Origin: Thermoflexus hugenholtzii
GTDB lineage: Bacteria > Chloroflexota > Anaerolineae > Thermoflexales > Thermoflexaceae
Direction of reading: 5' to 3'
DNA: 64,000 bases
Assembly: GCF_018771565.1 (NCBI RefSeq)
Contig: NZ_CP076326.1
Coordinates: 2,108,001 to 2,172,000, forward strand
The notes beneath the pieces are model-generated. The model searched no databases, was not told where the DNA came from, and saw only the letters and a list, made by a program, of their open reading frames with translations. Shown piece by piece: positions 35,468 to 44,054 of this stretch. The stretch's first letter is position 1. Every line of letters begins with the position of its first letter. The position numbers were made by a program, and so were the translations under genes.

Positions 35468-35547
35468 GGGTGTGTCCCAAAATCGTAGGACAACTGCTCG
35501 CAGTTGTCCTACAAGGCGGCCAGGCCCGACAAAATCGGGACACACCC
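35468..35547. repeat. 80-bp nested palindromic repeat, copy 1
   Basis: The outer arms are GGGTGTGTCCC (35468-35478) and GGGACACACCC (35537-35547). The inner hairpin has a 13-bp stem, GTAGGACAACTGC (35485-35497) with its complement at 35500-35512. The right part carries AAGGCGGCCAGGCCCGAC. It lies between divergent pgk and the citrate synthase gene. Confidence 0.93.
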
Positions 35548-35680
35548 CCGAGAATCCTCCGGAAAACCCTCACTTCACATTACCGGAAGAGAGGCACAGG
35601 GGCCAGTGACGAACGGAGGCCCAGTATGTGAATTTCATCACAAATCGAGGATTTGAGGGCCTGAGATGTGGAAGGGGAAG

Positions 35681-35709
35681 TTGCCTCCTGCTCCGGCTGG
35701 GGCTAAGAT
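35681..35709 (+). promoter_or_regulatory. Promoter of the citrate synthase gene
   Basis: TTGCCT at 35681-35686 and TAAGAT at 35704-35709 are separated by 17 bases. The leader is about 125 bases long and contains a 7-bp hairpin (GCGGAAA at 35719-35725, TTTCCGC at 35735-35741). No gene is seen in the rest of the 35348-35841 gap apart from the repeat. Confidence 0.7.
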
Positions 35710-35841
35710 GGATCTGGAGCGGAAAGGATTTGCTTTTCCGCACAGGGGGATCTCAAGGAGAGGCCGCTCGCTGGATCCGGTACAACGGAAGGGGGGAGGG
35801 GCAGCGAGGCCGGTGAACCTGAACCGAACGAGGAGGTTGTC

Positions 35842-37032
35842 ATGACCACAACAGCAGCCCCCCAGGAAGTGAAGTATATCGGGAAGCCGGGCGAGGTCTC
35901 CTTCGCCAAGGGCCTGGAAGGCGTGATCGTCGCGGAGTCGGTGAAAAGCTACGTGGACGGAATCGCCGGCCGCCTGATCTATCACGGGATCCCCATTGAG
36001 GTCCTCGCCGAGAAGTCCACCTTCGAAGAGACCGCCTTCCTCCTCCTCTACGACAAGCTCCCCACCGAGGACGAGCTGGATGTCTACAAGATGCGCCTCC
36101 GCCAGTATCGGGAGATCCCGGACGAGGTCTATGACTTCATCTCCCGGGCCGGGCGTCGCTACAACTTCCATCCGATGTCGGTGTTGCGCACGGCCATCTC
36201 CATGCTGGCGGCCTTCGACGACTCCGCGGAAGAGGACACGATGATCGCCCACGAACGGGAGGCCATCAAGCTGACCTCCCGCATCGCCACGGTGGTGGCC
36301 GCCATCGGGCGCGCCCGCAAGGGCCTCCCCCCGGTTCATCCCCGCCCCGACCTGAGCCACGCCGCCAATTTCCTCTACATGCTCTTCGGGGAGGAGCCGG
36401 ACCCCTTCTACGCCCGGGTGATGGATGTCATCCTCATCCTTCACGCGGATCACGAGTGCAACGCCTCCACCTTCACCGTGCGGGCCATCACCTCCACCCT
36501 GAGCGACATGTATTCGGCCGTGGTGGGAGGCATCGCCGCCCTCAAGGGTCCGCTCCATGGGGGCGCGAACGAGGAAGTGATGCACATGCTTTATGAGATC
36601 GGGGAGGTGGAGAACGCGGAGGCGTGGGTGCTCCGGGCCCTGGCCCGCAAGAAGAAGATCCCCGGCTTCGGCCATCGCGTCTACAAGACCTATGACCCGC
36701 GGGCGCACATCCTCAAGCAGTATGCCCTGGAGGTCACCCGGCGGGCCGGCACGGAGAAGTGGCTGCGGATGGCGGAGGTGATCGAGCGGGTGATGATCGA
36801 GCGGCTGGGCCAGAAGGGCATCCAGCCCAACGTGGACTTCTACTCGGGCATCGTGATGGCCTCCATGGGCATTGAGACCGCCCTCTTCACCCCGATCTTC
36901 GCCGTGGGGCGCATCGCCGGCTGGGTGGCCCACGCCCTGGAACAGCGAAAGGACAACCGCATCTACCGGCCGCGCTTCTTCTACGTCGGCCCCGAGCACA
37001 TGGAATACATCCCCATCGAGGAGCGCGGCTGA
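35842..37032 (+). CDS. gltA: Citrate synthase
   Basis: This 396-residue enzyme condenses acetyl-CoA with oxaloacetate. The catalytic histidines are in LHADHECNAS and GPLHGGANE, and the aspartate in NVDFYSG. RVYKTYDPR near the C-terminus binds substrate. The size and the short N-terminus fit the thermophile/Gram-positive type II-like group; 2-methylcitrate synthase activity cannot be excluded. The ATG at 35842 follows GAGGAGGTTGTC. It uses acetyl-CoA that the por complex or the acyl-CoA ligase in this window could supply. Confidence 0.93.
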   Translation: MTTTAAPQEVKYIGKPGEVSFAKGLEGVIVAESVKSYVDGIAGRLIYHGIPIEVLAEKSTFEETAFLLLYDKLPTEDELDVYKMRLRQYREIPDEVYDFISRAGRRYNFHPMSVLRTAISMLAAFDDSAEEDTMIAHEREAIKLTSRIATVVAAIGRARKGLPPVHPRPDLSHAANFLYMLFGEEPDPFYARVMDVILILHADHECNASTFTVRAITSTLSDMYSAVVGGIAALKGPLHGGANEEVMHMLYEIGEVENAEAWVLRALARKKKIPGFGHRVYKTYDPRAHILKQYALEVTRRAGTEKWLRMAEVIERVMIERLGQKGIQPNVDFYSGIVMASMGIETALFTPIFAVGRIAGWVAHALEQRKDNRIYRPRFFYVGPEHMEYIPIEERG

Positions 37033-37055
37033 GCGCTTCCGGGGCCCGAAACCAC

Positions 37056-37089
37056 AACGGGCGCGGCCTGAACGTGGGCCGCGCCCGTT
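37056..37089 (+). terminator. Terminator of the citrate synthase gene
   Basis: A 13-bp stem (AACGGGCGCGGCC with its complement) and an 8-base loop are followed by TCTTTC. It lies 23 bases after the stop and may also serve the convergent sugar-binding protein gene. Confidence 0.85.
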
Positions 37090-37127
37090 TCTTTCCCGGA
37101 ACGCCATCGGCAGGGTTCTTCTTCACC

Positions 37128-38405
37128 TCACTTGCACATCTTGTTCTCCACACAGGCCTTCTGGAGGGCTTCCATGGCCGCCTTGGCATCCCGGCTGGTC
37201 ACGAAGTTAAAGATGATGTCGTTGAAGGCAGTGGCGAAGCCCTCCGGAGCAGCCGAGCCGTGGACCTCGCTCGGGATCAGCTGGTCCCGGGCGAAGTCGT
37301 CCATCGAGGACTGCAGATACACGTCGAACTTGCTGCGATCGCAGTCCAGGCGAGCGCAGATGGAGCCCTTCTTGGGGTTGAAGGCCTCCTGACCCTCCTT
37401 CGAGCCGCAGACCTTCAGCCAGGCGATGGCCTGCTCCCGATGGGGGGCCTTCTTGGGCAGGCCGAAAGTGTCGGTCACCACCATGAAGAGCCCCTTGTTG
37501 TTCGGGGCAGGGACCCACCCGTAGTCCACGCCCGGCTTGGCTCCCTTCGAGAGGAAATACCCGTGGGACCAGTCCCCCATCACGGTCATGGCCGCCTTGC
37601 CGTCCAGAACCAGCTGGGTGGCTGAGTCCCAGGTGTGGGCGGCATGGTCTTCATTGACGTAATCCAGCATCCGCCCGAAGATCTCGAAGGCCTTGGCCAC
37701 CTCCGGCCCCGTCCAGGGCGTCTGGCCGGTCCACAGGCCCCGGTATTTCTCCGCTCCCAGCACGCCCGCGAGGACCGTCTCGAAGAGGTGAGCGGCCTCC
37801 CACTTCAGCTTGTCCCCCAGGGCCAGCGGGGTCACCCCCTTGGCCTTGAGGGCCTCGGCCACCTGGAAGAACTCATCGAAGGTGGTGGGGGGCTGCAGGC
37901 CATACTGATCGAAGATCTTCTTGTTATACCAGAGGACGTTGCCCCGGTGGACGTTGACGGGGACGGAGTAGATCTTCCCCTCGTGGCTGACCAGGTCGAT
38001 CAGCTGCTTGGGGAACTTGTCCATCCACCCCTCGCTCTTCCACAAATCCGTGATGTCCTCCATGTAGCCGGTCTTCACCCAGGTGTCGATCAGCTCCGCC
38101 CCGCCGTGGACCTGGAAGGAATCCGGCGGGTCGCCGCCCAGCATGCGGGTCTTCAGCACGGCCTTGGCCTGGGCGCCGGCGCCGCCCGCAACGGCAGCGT
38201 TGATGATCTCCACGCCCGGATATTTCTGACGATAGACGGTGAACATCGCCTCCAGCCCTTCCGCCTCCCCACCCGCCGTCCACCAGGAGAAGATCTCCAG
38301 CTTCTTGGCCGGGGCAGGGGTGGCCGGTTGGGCGCAGGCGGCCAGGAGCAGGGTGAGGATCAGCAACAGCGCCACATAGAGGGACCAGCGATGGGACCGG
38401 GACAT
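37128..38405 (-). CDS. Sugar ABC transporter substrate-binding lipoprotein
   Basis: This 425-residue family-1 solute-binding protein has a lipoprotein signal (TLLLAACAQP). The mature protein starts with EIFSWWTAGGEAEGLEAM, like the glucose/mannose-type binding proteins, and has many Trp residues for sugar stacking (GLWTGQTPWTGPE). The start at 38405 follows GAAAAGGAGG. No permease or ATPase gene is adjacent, so the cognate components must be elsewhere. Confidence 0.9.
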   Translation of the reverse strand: MSRSHRWSLYVALLLILTLLLAACAQPATPAPAKKLEIFSWWTAGGEAEGLEAMFTVYRQKYPGVEIINAAVAGGAGAQAKAVLKTRMLGGDPPDSFQVHGGAELIDTWVKTGYMEDITDLWKSEGWMDKFPKQLIDLVSHEGKIYSVPVNVHRGNVLWYNKKIFDQYGLQPPTTFDEFFQVAEALKAKGVTPLALGDKLKWEAAHLFETVLAGVLGAEKYRGLWTGQTPWTGPEVAKAFEIFGRMLDYVNEDHAAHTWDSATQLVLDGKAAMTVMGDWSHGYFLSKGAKPGVDYGWVPAPNNKGLFMVVTDTFGLPKKAPHREQAIAWLKVCGSKEGQEAFNPKKGSICARLDCDRSKFDVYLQSSMDDFARDQLIPSEVHGSAAPEGFATAFNDIIFNFVTSRDAKAAMEALQKACVENKMCK

Positions 38406-38479
38406 GGCAACCTCCTTTTCTCAGCGGGCGAACCTCAAGGCTGAGGGGAGCCGATGGCGTTCCGGATCCTCACCTGCTA

Positions 38480-38507
38480 TTCTAAACAGGGAAGAAGGGC
38501 TGTCAAG
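38480..38507 (-). promoter_or_regulatory. Promoter of the sugar-binding protein gene
   Basis: On the minus strand TTGACA (38507-38502) and TAGAAT (38485-38480) are separated by 16 bases, about 75 bases upstream of the start. Confidence 0.75.
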
Positions 38508-38601
38508 CCCTCTCACGCGCGCCGCATCCGCCTCCCCCTCCCCCTTCTCCTCCCGGGCCTGTAAGGGTCTGGAGGTGGATCCGTAAAGCGCACTCCGACG
38601 G

Positions 38602-38607
38602 TATAAT
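38602..38607 (+). promoter_or_regulatory. -10 box upstream of the subtilase gene
   Basis: TATAAT within an AT-rich patch (ATAATTAATTAAATA) lies 39 bases before the subtilase start. No convincing -35 box is visible. Confidence 0.45.
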
Positions 38608-38646
38608 TAATTAAATACTGTCCAATCCCATGATCCGGAGGATGCC

Positions 38647-39879
38647 ATGGGGCGGCGATGGTGGATTCTATTTTGGGTCGTTTGCATGATCGGCGTCCTG
38701 GGCGGGGCACCCCGCTTCCCTTCCCCGCAGACCGTTCCCCCTGGCCGCTATGTCCCGGATGAGCTCCTGGTGAAGTTCGCCCCCGGCGCGGATCCGATAG
38801 CCCTGGCTCACGCCTTCGGGTTCCGCCTCCACCATCTCACCCGACTGGGGGTGTGGGTGGTGAAGGTTCCCCCTCAGGCGCTGGAGGCGGTGGGGACGGC
38901 TTTGAGCCGCCACCCGCTGGTGAAGTATGTGGAGCTGAACGGCATCGCCACGGCCTTCCTGGACCCCAACGATCCCTACGACAACACCTCCTGCTACAAC
39001 TCCTCGAAGGCGGGCTGCGTCTCCCAGTGGGCCTGGGGGAAGATCCAGGCGTATGCGGCGTGGGATCTGGTGACCGGCTCCGGCACCGTCCGCATTGCGG
39101 TCGTCGACACCGGGATCGATAACAGCCACCCAGACCTCCCGCCGGTGGCGGATCAGTGGGACTTCGTGAACAACGATGGCATCGCGGAGGACGACAACGG
39201 TCACGGCACCCACGTGGCCGGGACCATCGGGGCTCTGACGAACAACGGGGTCGGCGTGGCGGGGATGAACTGGCAGGTCCAGCTCCTGGCCGCCAAGGTG
39301 CTGGACGCCAGCGGCTCGGGGACTTACGCCCAGGTGGCCGATGGCATCGTCTGGGCCGCTGATCACGGCGCGAAGGTCATCAACCTGAGCCTGGGCGGCT
39401 CCATCGGCTCAACGACGCTGCAGAACGCGGTGGACTACGCCTGGAACAAGGGGGCGGTGCTGGCATGCGCGGCAGGCAACAGCGGCTCCTCCGCCAAAAC
39501 CTACCCGGCCGCTTATACGAACTGCATCGCCGTAGCGGCCACGGATGAGAACGACAACAAGGCCTCCTTCTCCAACTACGGCGCCAAATGGGTGGACGTC
39601 GCCGCGCCCGGCGTGCGCATCCTCTCCACCATGCCGGACACGCCGGTTTACCTGACGACCCAGTATGGCTACTTCACCACTTACGATGCGCTGAACGGCA
39701 CCTCCATGGCGACGCCGCACGTGGCGGGGCTGGCCGGGCTGGTGTGGGCGACCGGCAAGTGCGCCACCAACGCATGCGTGCGCCAGCGCATCGAGGCGAA
39801 CGCGGATCGCATCGCGGGCACAGGCCGCTACTGGTATTGGGGGCGTATCAACGCCTACCGGGCCGTCAGCGCCCCGTAA
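38647..39879 (+). CDS. Secreted subtilisin-like serine protease (S8)
   Basis: This 410-residue protease has a signal peptide (residues 1-21) and a short propeptide (about 35-100) that opens with VPDELLVKF, as in aqualysin/fervidolysin-type proteases. The catalytic triad is D154 (VVDTGID), H186 (NGHGTHVAG) and S353 (NGTSMATPH), with oxyanion N278. Cysteine pairs C116/C124 and C274/C293 could form stabilising disulfides. It is expected outside the cell and to be thermostable. There is no anchoring domain. The gene stands alone with a -10 box upstream and a terminator downstream. Confidence 0.94.
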   Translation: MGRRWWILFWVVCMIGVLGGAPRFPSPQTVPPGRYVPDELLVKFAPGADPIALAHAFGFRLHHLTRLGVWVVKVPPQALEAVGTALSRHPLVKYVELNGIATAFLDPNDPYDNTSCYNSSKAGCVSQWAWGKIQAYAAWDLVTGSGTVRIAVVDTGIDNSHPDLPPVADQWDFVNNDGIAEDDNGHGTHVAGTIGALTNNGVGVAGMNWQVQLLAAKVLDASGSGTYAQVADGIVWAADHGAKVINLSLGGSIGSTTLQNAVDYAWNKGAVLACAAGNSGSSAKTYPAAYTNCIAVAATDENDNKASFSNYGAKWVDVAAPGVRILSTMPDTPVYLTTQYGYFTTYDALNGTSMATPHVAGLAGLVWATGKCATNACVRQRIEANADRIAGTGRYWYWGRINAYRAVSAP

Positions 39880-39901
39880 GCCCGCGGGATCCCGAAGCCT
39901 C

Positions 39902-39944
39902 GGGGGCCGGGCGGGCCCGGAGGGCCCTGCCCGGCCCCCCTTTT
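39902..39944 (+). terminator. Terminator of the subtilase gene
   Basis: An 11-bp stem (GGGGGCCGGGC with GCCCGGCCCCC) encloses a loop that can itself fold on GGGCCC, followed by CTTTT. It is 22 bases past the stop. Confidence 0.85.
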
Positions 39945-40033
39945 CCGCCTGTTCCTCCCAATGAAGAGATGGCATTTGGGTTATGATAGAATTGCAAGAG
40001 AACGGATTCCATCCCTCGCCGGAGGGAGCTTCG

Positions 40034-40795
40034 ATGGCAGGGCACAGCAAGTGGGCGAACATCAAACATCGCAAGGCGGCCATGGACGCCAAGCGCGGGC
40101 AGCTCTTCAGCCGTCTGACCCGCGAGCTGATCATCGCGGCCCGGGAGGGAGGGCCTGACCCGGAGACCAACCTGCGCCTGCGGCTGGCCATCGAACGGGC
40201 CCGGGCGGCGAACATGCCCAAGGAGAACATCGAGCGGGCCATCCGGCGCGGCGCCGGCCTGGAGAAGGGGGCGGAGCAGTTCGAGGAGCTGCTCTACGAA
40301 GGCTACGGCCCCCACGGGGTGGCCATCCTCGTGCGGGTGCTGACGGACAACCGGAACCGCACGGTGGCCGAGCTCCGCCGCATCTTCTCCCGCCACGGGG
40401 GGAGCCTGGCGGAATCGGGCGCGGTGATGTGGAACTTCGAGAAGAAAGGCTATATCGCCATCCGCCCCGATGGCCAGGACCCCGAGCGCATCTTCGAGAT
40501 GGCCATTGAGGCAGGAGCGGAGGACGTGGAGATCAGCGAGGACCTGGTGGAGATCTACACCGCCCCGGAGGACCTCCAGGCTGTGCGCCAGGCCCTGATA
40601 GCGGCCGGCCTCACCATCGACAACGCCGAGGTCACCATGCGGCCCAAAACCCGGGTGGCCCTGGACGATCACGCCACCATGGCCGTGATGTCCCTGGTGG
40701 ACGCCCTGGAGGAGCTGGACGATGTCCAGCAGGTCTACTCCAACCTGGAGATCTCCGATGAGCTGATCCGTAAATATGAGGCACAGGCCGCGTGA
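40034..40795 (+). CDS. yebC: YebC/PmpR family protein
   Basis: This 253-residue protein starts MAGHSKWANIKHRK, the invariant N-terminus of the family, and continues with NLRLRLAIERARAANMPKEN. YebC proteins act as transcriptional regulators and, in some bacteria, relieve ribosome stalling on proline-rich sequences. The ATG at 40034 follows CCGGAGGGAG. Its stop overlaps the ruvC start in an ATGA. The yebC-ruvC neighbourhood is widely conserved. Confidence 0.95.
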   Translation: MAGHSKWANIKHRKAAMDAKRGQLFSRLTRELIIAAREGGPDPETNLRLRLAIERARAANMPKENIERAIRRGAGLEKGAEQFEELLYEGYGPHGVAILVRVLTDNRNRTVAELRRIFSRHGGSLAESGAVMWNFEKKGYIAIRPDGQDPERIFEMAIEAGAEDVEISEDLVEIYTAPEDLQAVRQALIAAGLTIDNAEVTMRPKTRVALDDHATMAVMSLVDALEELDDVQQVYSNLEISDELIRKYEAQAA

Positions 40796-41280
40796 TGCGG
40801 GTGCTGGGGATCGACCCGGGGATCGCGATCACCGGTTACGGACTGGTGGAGGAGCGGGAGGGGAGCCTGGAGGCCCTGGCCTATGGGGACATCCGGACGC
40901 CCGCGGGGGATCCGCTTCCCCAGCGTCTGCGCCAGCTCTATGAGGCCATCTGTTCTCTGATCGAAGCCCATCGCCCGGACGTCGCGGCCATCGAGCGGGT
41001 GTTCTTCGGGCGCAACGTCACCACCGCTTTCGCCGTCGGGCAGGCCCGCGGGGTCGCCCTCCTGGCCCTGGCCCAAGCCCAGATCCCCATCTACGAATAC
41101 ACCCCTGCGGACGTCAAACAGGCCCTGGTGGGATACGGGAGCGCCCCCAAGGCCCAGATCCAGGCGATGGTTCGCATGCTCCTTCACCTCCCGGAGATCC
41201 CCCGCCCGGACGACGTGGCCGATGCCCTGGCCGTAGCCATCTGTCACCTGAACCACGCCCGCCTCGCTGCCCTGCGCTGA
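40792..41280 (+). CDS. ruvC: RuvC Holliday junction resolvase
   Basis: This 162-residue nuclease cuts Holliday junctions. The active-site acidic residues are in GIDPGI, AIERVFF and PDDVADALAVAICH. There are two adjacent start ATGs, at 40792 and 40795; either keeps the overlap with yebC. The gene lies upstream of ruvA but is separated from it by a response-regulator gene. ruvB is not in the window. Confidence 0.94.
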   Translation: MMRVLGIDPGIAITGYGLVEEREGSLEALAYGDIRTPAGDPLPQRLRQLYEAICSLIEAHRPDVAAIERVFFGRNVTTAFAVGQARGVALLALAQAQIPIYEYTPADVKQALVGYGSAPKAQIQAMVRMLLHLPEIPRPDDVADALAVAICHLNHARLAALR

Positions 41281-41293
41281 GAAAGAAGGATCC

Positions 41294-41317
41294 GGCCCGC
41301 GAGGCCGCCCGCGGGCC
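41294..41317 (+). other. Hairpin between ruvC and the response-regulator gene
   Basis: An 8-bp stem GGCCCGCG/CGCGGGCC with an 8-base loop lies 13 bases after the ruvC stop. Without a T-run it is at most an attenuator. Confidence 0.4.
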
Positions 41318-41336
41318 CTCGCCTCCGGAGCGGAGC

Positions 41337-42218
41337 ATGATCGGCCCGATCCTGATCGTAGAAGATCAGCCCCAGGAGGCCCAGGCGCTCTCCGAGCTGC
41401 TGCGCTGGAGCCTCCGGCCCGCCGTGGTGGCCCCCGATCTCCGCACGGCCCGGCGACGCCTGCTGGAGCTCCGCCCCTCCGTGATCATTCTGGATCTCAA
41501 CCTCCCGGATGGGGATGGGCTGGCCTGGTTGAAGGAGCTGCGCAGTCGAACCTTCGGCTGGAACTTCACGATCCTGGTCATCTCCGGGCGCACGGATCCG
41601 GATCAGATCGCCGAGGCCCTGCTGGCGGGGGCGGATGACTACCTGACCAAACCCTACGCGCCCCAGGAGCTGCTGGCCCGGATCGCGGTGGCGGAGCGCC
41701 TGGCCGCGCTGCGAGCCGGGTTCCGATGGCTAACTGCTTTTCGACCTCCCCTGCCCGGCCCCGGGCGCTACGCTTCCGCCGGGATCCTGATCCTGCGCTC
41801 CCCCGAAGGGAAAGATCGGGAAGCGTTGCGGTTGGAATGGGCCCAGGGCGTCCGCCATCTGCGGCAGGCGGACGGGATGCCGCTGCCCCTCCCGGACGGA
41901 AGCCTGCTGGCCCTCTTCCTGAGCGTGACCCGGGCGCTGGAGGCCCTTCGCTCCTTTCCCTTCCTCTGGACCGCCGTGCTCCACGTGGGCTCGGTGGAGC
42001 TGGGCTGGCTGGAAGCGCCCGGCTTCGCCGCCGGAACCATCATCGGGGAGGCGATCCGGGAAGCGCTCCGCCTGGCCTATCTGGCCCCAGCAGGGATGCG
42101 TCTGATCACGGAGGTTGCCTACGCCGCGCTGGCCTCACCGCCGCTTGCACGCCCATGGGAACCTGCCGCCCGCATCGCCGGGCTCCCCGCCCGAGAGCTC
42201 CCGGAGGGCGAACGGTAG
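41337..42218 (+). CDS. Response regulator with a degenerate cyclase-like output domain
   Basis: Residues 1-120 of this 293-residue protein are a complete receiver domain (E9-D10, D53 in ILDLNLPDGDG, lysine in DYLTKPY). Residues about 145-275 are not a DNA-binding domain. The order PDGSLLALFLSVTRALEALRSF..LHVGSVELGWLE..GTIIGEAIREALRLAYLAPAGMRLI follows that of class III nucleotidyl cyclases (GDxxxAxF, HxGxxxxG, GxxVxxAxRL, APxG). The first metal-binding Asp segment is not recognisable, so it is probably inactive or only a binding module. The gene lies between ruvC and ruvA. Confidence 0.7.
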   Translation: MIGPILIVEDQPQEAQALSELLRWSLRPAVVAPDLRTARRRLLELRPSVIILDLNLPDGDGLAWLKELRSRTFGWNFTILVISGRTDPDQIAEALLAGADDYLTKPYAPQELLARIAVAERLAALRAGFRWLTAFRPPLPGPGRYASAGILILRSPEGKDREALRLEWAQGVRHLRQADGMPLPLPDGSLLALFLSVTRALEALRSFPFLWTAVLHVGSVELGWLEAPGFAAGTIIGEAIREALRLAYLAPAGMRLITEVAYAALASPPLARPWEPAARIAGLPARELPEGER

Positions 42219-42258
42219 CCCGCGCAGTGAAGATGCAAAACCCAGAGGGGGTGAGGGA

Positions 42259-42855
42259 ATGCTTGTTCAGGTGCGGGGGATCGTGGAAGCCATCGGCAAG
42301 GATTGGGTCCGGCTGGATCTGAACGGCCTGGGGTTGCAGGTGTATGTGCCCCCCAGCGTGCTGGCGCAGGCGCGTCGAGGGGAGCCCCTCACGCTGCACA
42401 CCACCTTGCTGGCCCGGGTGGAGGGCCACGGCATCACGTTCACCCTCTACGGGTTCGCCGACGAGGAGGAGCGAGAGCTTTTCGAGCAGCTGCTCACGGT
42501 GAACGGGGTGGGGCCGCGGGCGGCCCTGGCCCTCCTGAGCCTCTCCGCCCCGACGTTGCGGGCCGCCATCGCCCAGGAGCAGGTGGAGATCCTGCGGAGG
42601 GTCCCCGGCATCGGCCCCAAGACCGCCCGCTCCATCATCCTGCATCTTAAAGAGCGAATCGGCGCGGTCCCGGCTCCCGGGGCCCCGGCCGCGCGTCCCG
42701 ACGACACGGAGATCATCGCGGCCCTCACCGCCCTGGGCTACAGCGTGGTGGAAGCCCAGGCCGCCCTCTCCCAGGTCCCACCCGATCCGAACCTGCCCCT
42801 GGAGGAGAAGATCCGCCTCGCCCTGAGTTACTTCGCCCGCCGGCCGGGACGGTAG
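42259..42855 (+). CDS. ruvA: RuvA Holliday junction branch-migration protein
   Basis: This 198-residue protein binds four-way DNA junctions and recruits RuvB. It has the N-terminal OB fold (MLVQVRGIVEAIG), two helix-hairpin-helix motifs (LLTVNGVGPRAALALLS and LRRVPGIGPKTARSII) and the C-terminal RuvB-binding domain (ALTALGYSVVEAQAAL). The ATG at 42259 follows GAGGGGGTGAGGGA. It converges with the phnE gene, with 13 bases between the stops. Confidence 0.95.
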   Translation: MLVQVRGIVEAIGKDWVRLDLNGLGLQVYVPPSVLAQARRGEPLTLHTTLLARVEGHGITFTLYGFADEEERELFEQLLTVNGVGPRAALALLSLSAPTLRAAIAQEQVEILRRVPGIGPKTARSIILHLKERIGAVPAPGAPAARPDDTEIIAALTALGYSVVEAQAALSQVPPDPNLPLEEKIRLALSYFARRPGR

Positions 42856-42868
42856 CGGGGAGTGCCGT

Positions 42869-44017
42869 TCACCGGATCGCCTCTCGCAACCGGGCGCTGA
42901 TGTAATCCATGGCGGACACCACGGCCACGATCGCCCACACCGCCGTCCCGGCCCGGTGATAGTCCGTCTGATCGATCCACAACTTGAGCTGATAGCCGAT
43001 CCCTCCGCCTCCCACAAACCCCACGACGGTAGAGATGCGGATGTTGATGTCCCAGTGATAGATGATGAAGGCCAGGAACGGCAGGGTGATCTGCGGGATC
43101 ACCGCATAACGGATGACCTGGAGGGGATTCGCGCCGGTGGCGGTGAGGGCCTCCACCGGGCCCGGGTCGATGGTCTCCACGACCTCGGAGAAGAGCTTGC
43201 CCAGGTTGACCACGGTGGCCACGGTGAGGGCCAGCACCCCTGCGAAGGGCCCGAAGCCCACCCAGGTGGCGAAGATCGCGGCCACCACCAGCGGCTCGAT
43301 GGAGCGCACCACGTTGAACATCGTGCGCACCAGATAATAGACCGCCGTGCCCACGGGCCCCCGGGCCGTGATGTTGCGCGCGGCCAGGAAGGAGAGGGGG
43401 GCGGCGATGAGGGTGGCCAGGGTGGTGGCCATCAGGGCCAGGAAGATCGTCTGGAGCATCAGCTCCAGGGTGCGGATCAGGGCCGGGCTCACCTGCCACT
43501 GCCCCTCCCAGCGCGCCTCCGCCTGCAGCCGGGCTCCTCCCTCCTGCGCCAGAAGAGGACGGATCTCCACCTCCAGGGTGAAGTTCCCCACCGCGTCCGT
43601 GCGGGTCCGCCCGGCCAGCAATTCGCCTCCCAGGGGCAACTGGGGGCTGGGCGCAAAGCGCCAGCGGACCACCACCTCGCTGTTCGGGCGGAACCCTTCG
43701 CCCCGAACCCGGATCCGCTCCCCTGAGGCGGCGCAGGACGGGAAGAAGAGGCGGGGCCCCTCTCCCGTTGTCCTCTCCTCGGGCACGCTCCCCGCCGCGC
43801 ATGGCACTTGCAACGCCCCCTCCACGCGCTGCAGGCCGCGCTCCGGGACCAGGATCTCCGGGGTGATGAAAGCGGTGAAGATCTCCCGGGCGCGCTGGGC
43901 GGCCTGGGGCTCCACGAACTTCCCCAAATCGACGCCCACCATTCGCCAGGACCAGGCATAGATCAGGAGGACGAGAAACCCGATGGCGATTCGGATCCAC
44001 AGACGCGGTCGACGCAT
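42869..44017 (-). CDS. phnE: PhnE-type ABC permease with an extracytoplasmic insert (first of two)
   Basis: This permease is 382 residues long, against about 260-290 for ordinary PhnE. One membrane helix (7-24) is followed by an extracytoplasmic stretch to about 180, with C73 (LQVPC) and C95 (FFPSC) and an Ig-like unit (RIRVRGEGFRPNSEVVVRW; TDAVGNFTLEVE). The permease domain follows (TIFLALMATTLATLIAAPLSF; EALTATGANPLQVIRYAVIP), with the EAA-type loop for the ATPase. It lies 37 bases after the second phnE gene and closes the cluster. Phosphonate, phosphite or an organophosphate are possible substrates. Confidence 0.88.
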   Translation of the reverse strand: MRRPRLWIRIAIGFLVLLIYAWSWRMVGVDLGKFVEPQAAQRAREIFTAFITPEILVPERGLQRVEGALQVPCAAGSVPEERTTGEGPRLFFPSCAASGERIRVRGEGFRPNSEVVVRWRFAPSPQLPLGGELLAGRTRTDAVGNFTLEVEIRPLLAQEGGARLQAEARWEGQWQVSPALIRTLELMLQTIFLALMATTLATLIAAPLSFLAARNITARGPVGTAVYYLVRTMFNVVRSIEPLVVAAIFATWVGFGPFAGVLALTVATVVNLGKLFSEVVETIDPGPVEALTATGANPLQVIRYAVIPQITLPFLAFIIYHWDINIRISTVVGFVGGGGIGYQLKLWIDQTDYHRAGTAVWAIVAVVSAMDYISARLREAIR

Positions 44018-44054
44018 AGCGGTTCAGATCCCTCGCGGGATGCCGCAACGCCTC

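Noticed and set aside
35468-35547. Palindromic element considered as a transcription terminator
   Set aside because: Copies occur in both orientations with conserved loops and outer arms but without T-runs, and two lie upstream of genes. A mobile or structural element fits better.
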